This document shows, piece after piece, positions 61,501-64,000 of a DNA stretch of 64,000 nt. The DNA is taken from assembly GCA_030142985.1 (NCBI GenBank), contig CP125320.1:997639-1061638 (forward strand). The letters are read 5' to 3'. Source of the DNA: Candidatus Ruthturnera sp. Tsphm01 (lineage in GTDB: Bacteria; Pseudomonadota; Gammaproteobacteria; PS1; Pseudothioglobaceae). Each line of letters opens with the position of its first letter. The stretch's first letter is position 1. Under the pieces are notes generated by a model. That model was not told the DNA's origin, made no database searches, and saw only the letters and a program-made list of their open reading frames with translations. The position numbers and the translations under genes are program-made.

Positions 61501-61727
61501 GTTCAACTGATTTACCAGCCTGCATTAATGCAAAACTTAAACGTTACTTTAAGCAATTAGACGGCGAGCCAGCAAGTGGCGTGCATAAAATGGTCATCAA
61601 TGATGTAGAATCTATTGTGATTAAATTTGTGCTTGACTTTGTCAATAATAACCAAAGCGAAGCTTCAAGAATTTTAGGTATTAATCGTGGCACATTAAAG
61701 AAAAAAATTCAACGATACAAACTCTAA
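61497..61727 (+). CDS. fis: DNA-binding protein Fis
   Basis: Fis is a nucleoid and transcription regulator. The 76-residue protein is slightly shorter than enteric Fis (98). The C-terminal helix-turn-helix NQSEASRILGINRGTLKKKI is fully conserved, and the dimer helices precede it. The shorter N-terminus lacks part of the beta-hairpin arms used in enteric recombination. ATGA overlap with dusB supports the call. Confidence 0.95.
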   Translation: MSSTDLPACINAKLKRYFKQLDGEPASGVHKMVINDVESIVIKFVLDFVNNNQSEASRILGINRGTLKKKIQRYKL

Positions 61728-61776
61728 CGCTTTATAATTATTTCTTAATTGCCTATCAAAATTTTAAAGGAATAAA

Positions 61777-63318
61777 ATGTCTATAAAACGCGCCTTAATC
61801 AGTGTTTCTGATAAAACTAGATTGATTGATTTTGCCCAATTCTTAACAAGTAAAAATATCGAGATTATTTCCACAGGTGGCACGGCTAAACTGTTGAATG
61901 AGCACCATATTCCAGTCATCAAAGTATCAGATTACACAGGGTTTCCTGAGATGATGGCAGGTCGTGTTAAAACCCTTAATCCTAAAATTCATGGTGGTAT
62001 TTTAGCGCGCCGTGGGCTTGATGAAGGCGTGATGGCAGAAAACAACATTAAGCCAATTGATTTGGTTGTGGTTAACCTTTATCCATTCCAAGCAACGATT
62101 GCTAAGGCTGACTGCACGCTGGAAGATGCGATTGAAAATATTGATATCGGCGGCCCAGCAATGCTAAGATCAAGTGCCAAAAATCATGCTTCTGTTACAG
62201 TTGTGGTAGATAGCACAGATTATCAAAAAGTCATGAGTGAAATTAGTAACTTAGGCAATACCACGCTCGAAACTCGAACCAGGCTAGCCCTTAAAACATT
62301 TGAACATACAGCAGCTTATGACGGCGCTATTGCTAATTATTTAGGCAAAGGCAAAGATGATTTTTCTAACACTATAAACCTGCAATTTAACAAGATTCAA
62401 TCAATGCGTTATGGGGAAAACCCACACCAAAATGCTGCATTCTATGTTGAGAATAATATCACTGAGGCTTGCGTGGCATCCTCAACGCAATGCCAAGGTA
62501 AGGAAATGTCATACAATAATATGGCAGATGCAGATGCAGCGCTTGAGTGTGTGCGTAGTTTTGATAAGCCTTGTTGTGTGATTGTTAAGCATGCCAATCC
62601 ATGTGGCGTTGCTGTGCGTGCTAACATTTTTAATGCTTATGACGATGCTTTTAAAACTGATCCAACTTCAGCATTTGGTGGCATTATTGCCTTTAATCGT
62701 AACTTGGACAAAAAGACAGCACAAAATATTATTAAGCGTCAGTTTGTTGAAGTTATTATTGCACCTAATGTTGATAATGACGCTAAAGAAGTGTTATCAG
62801 CTAAACAAAATATACGTGTACTAGAGTGTGGCGATTTAAACATGGCAAAGTATTCGCTAGATTATAAACGTGTCACTGGTGGATTGTTAGTACAAGACAA
62901 GGACTTGGGTGTTATCGCAAAAGATGATATTAAATGCGTCAGCGATTTAGCACCCACCAAAGACCAAATTAAAGATTTATTATTTGCTTGGAAGGTCGCC
63001 AAAGCTGTTAAATCAAATGCCATTGTTTACGCTAAAAACCAAATAACCATCGGTGTTGGTGCGGGTCAAATGTCTAGAGTCTACTCTGCCAAAATTGCAG
63101 GCATTAAAGCTGCTGATGAAGGTTTGGCAGTTGAAGGTTCAGTAATGGCATCTGATGCCTTTTTTCCATTTCGCGATGGCATTGACGCGGCAGCACAAGC
63201 TGGCATTAAAGCCATTATTCAGCCAGGCGGATCAATGCGTGATGCCGAGGTTATAAAAGCAGCGAATGAGCATGGCATTGCTATGGTATTTACAGGTATG
63301 CGTCATTTTAAACATTAA
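61777..63318 (+). CDS. purH: Bifunctional AICAR transformylase / IMP cyclohydrolase
   Basis: PurH catalyses the last two steps of IMP synthesis. The 513-residue protein has an IMP cyclohydrolase domain ([35 protein letters not shown]) and a transformylase domain ([38 protein letters not shown]). AAAGGA precedes the ATG. The usual purD neighbour is absent. Confidence 0.97.
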   Translation: MSIKRALISVSDKTRLIDFAQFLTSKNIEIISTGGTAKLLNEHHIPVIKVSDYTGFPEMMAGRVKTLNPKIHGGILARRGLDEGVMAENNIKPIDLVVVNLYPFQATIAKADCTLEDAIENIDIGGPAMLRSSAKNHASVTVVVDSTDYQKVMSEISNLGNTTLETRTRLALKTFEHTAAYDGAIANYLGKGKDDFSNTINLQFNKIQSMRYGENPHQNAAFYVENNITEACVASSTQCQGKEMSYNNMADADAALECVRSFDKPCCVIVKHANPCGVAVRANIFNAYDDAFKTDPTSAFGGIIAFNRNLDKKTAQNIIKRQFVEVIIAPNVDNDAKEVLSAKQNIRVLECGDLNMAKYSLDYKRVTGGLLVQDKDLGVIAKDDIKCVSDLAPTKDQIKDLLFAWKVAKAVKSNAIVYAKNQITIGVGAGQMSRVYSAKIAGIKAADEGLAVEGSVMASDAFFPFRDGIDAAAQAGIKAIIQPGGSMRDAEVIKAANEHGIAMVFTGMRHFKH

Positions 63319-63331
63319 CTAAAAAATAACC

Positions 63332-63745
63332 ATGCTAATTAAAAAAATTAAGGTTTATCCACAAATAAATACAATATCTATTGCTGATGGCAAACTTGAT
63401 ACACTGACTCAAGAATATGAAAATACTAAAGATTTAAAGGCAGCGCTAAAGAGTTGGGTGAGTATGGTAAAAAAATACGATTCAATGGGTTATTATCCCT
63501 TGGCTAAGCCTGAATTCATTAGTGAGGTATTAGTAGGTGCGCTCTCTAATATAAAATTAACCAAAGAAACGGTTATTACAGACAATAATTATCAAAATAT
63601 AAGTGGCTATCCTCAATGCAATCGATTGTTTCAGTTGCCCAGTGAAATTAAAAACCAAATATTAAAACGCCTTGATGGATATTTTATTAACTATCAGAAA
63701 GATAGTTGGGAAATACTAAACGTTGAGTCTATTGATAATTCTTGA
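63332..63745 (+). CDS. Hypothetical protein
   Basis: The 137-residue soluble protein has no signal peptide, membrane segment or motif I recognise. It has alternating charged helices (LTQEYENTKDLKAALKSW) and a GYPQCNRLFQLPSEIKNQ segment. It lies 13 bp after purH, so it is probably cotranscribed, and converges with the helicase gene. Composition matches the neighbouring genes. Confidence 0.65.
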   Translation: MLIKKIKVYPQINTISIADGKLDTLTQEYENTKDLKAALKSWVSMVKKYDSMGYYPLAKPEFISEVLVGALSNIKLTKETVITDNNYQNISGYPQCNRLFQLPSEIKNQILKRLDGYFINYQKDSWEILNVESIDNS

Positions 63746-63756
63746 ACGCTAAATAT

Positions 63757-64000
63757 TTATGAAAGAATTCTCACTTTAAATGACCTGCCTTTTAATTTAT
63801 CATGACTTATCTTTTTTAATGCTGTTTTAACCAATTCTGAACTTACTGCAACATAAGACCAATGGCTAAGAATATTAATTTTACCAATCTGATCAAAGGC
63901 GACTCCATCTTTCCTAGTTAGCCCACCCACAATGTCACCTGGACGTAATTTTTGTTTTTTACCGCCATCTATTTTTAAGGTTGTCATGGATGGTTTTTTA
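63757..64000 (-). CDS. dbpA: DbpA-type RNA helicase, C-terminal part (runs off window end)
   Basis: The minus-strand frame is open through the window edge. Its last ~80 residues (LKIDGGKKQKLRPGDIVGGL, then IGKINILSHWSYVAVSSEL and LKGRSFKVRIL) match the 23S rRNA-binding C-terminal domain of DbpA. The helicase core lies outside. An internal ATG at 63987 is unlikely to be the start. Confidence 0.82.
   Translation of the reverse strand, partial: KKPSMTTLKIDGGKKQKLRPGDIVGGLTRKDGVAFDQIGKINILSHWSYVAVSSELVKTALKKISHDKLKGRSFKVRILS

Noticed and set aside
1-64000. CRISPR array, tRNA or rRNA genes
   Set aside because: No regularly spaced direct repeats were seen. The only tandem repeat is the 36-bp coding repeat in ppk2. 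I could not identify any tRNA cloverleaf or rRNA segment by eye.

Overview
The window is AT-rich, densely coding bacterial DNA. It reads as a chromosome segment of a sulfur-oxidising gammaproteobacterium of the SUP05/Thioglobus/bivalve thiotrophic-symbiont type. The main evidence is a complete reverse (oxidative) Dsr sulfur-oxidation locus, dsrABEFHCMKLJOPNR, in the classical purple-sulfur-bacterium order, together with gammaproteobacterial pairs such as dusB-fis and tsaE-amidase. The assignment to this clade is an inference from gene content. Many insertion sequences, miniature IS derivatives and genes decaying through single stop codons suggest a host-associated or recently bottlenecked lineage rather than a streamlined free-liver.

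Layout. 1-1.7 kb: heme gene hemD with two neighbours. 1.77-4.37 kb: Ca2+/cation exchanger, tsaE, cell-wall amidase. 4.38-16.8 kb: dsr operon on the minus strand, preceded at 17.0-18.5 kb by gltD and a tiny membrane ORF. 18.7-22.7 kb: rplS, xerD, an IS5 remnant, tatD, tcdA and a thioredoxin-fold protein. 22.7-26.2 kb: an ArsR-controlled permease/MBL/rhodanese/thioredoxin-like operon with a dead rhodanese. 26.3-28.2 kb: a phnA gene split by an IS5-family element and cut by a 151-bp miniature element. 28.4-32.4 kb: deaD, a SulP transporter, a cold-shock protein. 32.4-33.3 kb: IS3 debris, a perfect 47-nt palindrome and a lone HTH gene. 33.4-36.1 kb: sbcB, nth, a 151-bp MITE and a DUF1841 gene. 36.1-39.0 kb: a fructosamine-kinase-like gene split by a composite of two IS3 elements, then a decayed tfoX-like gene. 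39-46.5 kb: hisH, hisB, asd, two lipoproteins, nif3-like, hisC, thiD, dsbA, folK, folB on the minus strand. 46.5-50.3 kb: plsY, ppk2 with a lysine-repeat N-terminus, a 40%-lysine protein, an ABC-2 exporter. 50.4-53.3 kb: aceF and lpdA. 53.3-55.3 kb: truncated radC, an IS1595-type element, debris of a restriction-modification system. 55.3-64 kb: pcm-like, an RND exporter, nadB, def, dusB, fis, purH, an unknown gene and the 3' end of a dbpA-like helicase gene.

How it works together. DsrAB oxidises persulfidic sulfur delivered through DsrEFH and DsrC. DsrMKJOP passes electrons to the membrane, DsrL is the associated NAD(P)H-linked flavoprotein, and DsrN is presumed to make siroheme amide. A clear intrinsic terminator after dsrC, inside the operon, would split the high-demand soluble part from the membrane part. 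SulP could handle sulfate. Pyruvate dehydrogenase E2/E3, histidine, folate, NAD and purine genes supply central metabolism.

Most noteworthy: (1) the lysine-repeat PPK2 paired with a lysine-rich protein; (2) the dsrC/dsrM terminator; (3) a family of miniature elements derived from the resident IS5-type element, one of which supplies the likely ribosome-binding site of a gene; (4) a window-wide set of pseudogenes whose in-frame stops all look like Gln or Trp codons changed by single transitions; (5) several mobile-element insertions whose target duplications let the ancestral genes be rebuilt. I did not find a convincing novel defence system or a CRISPR array.
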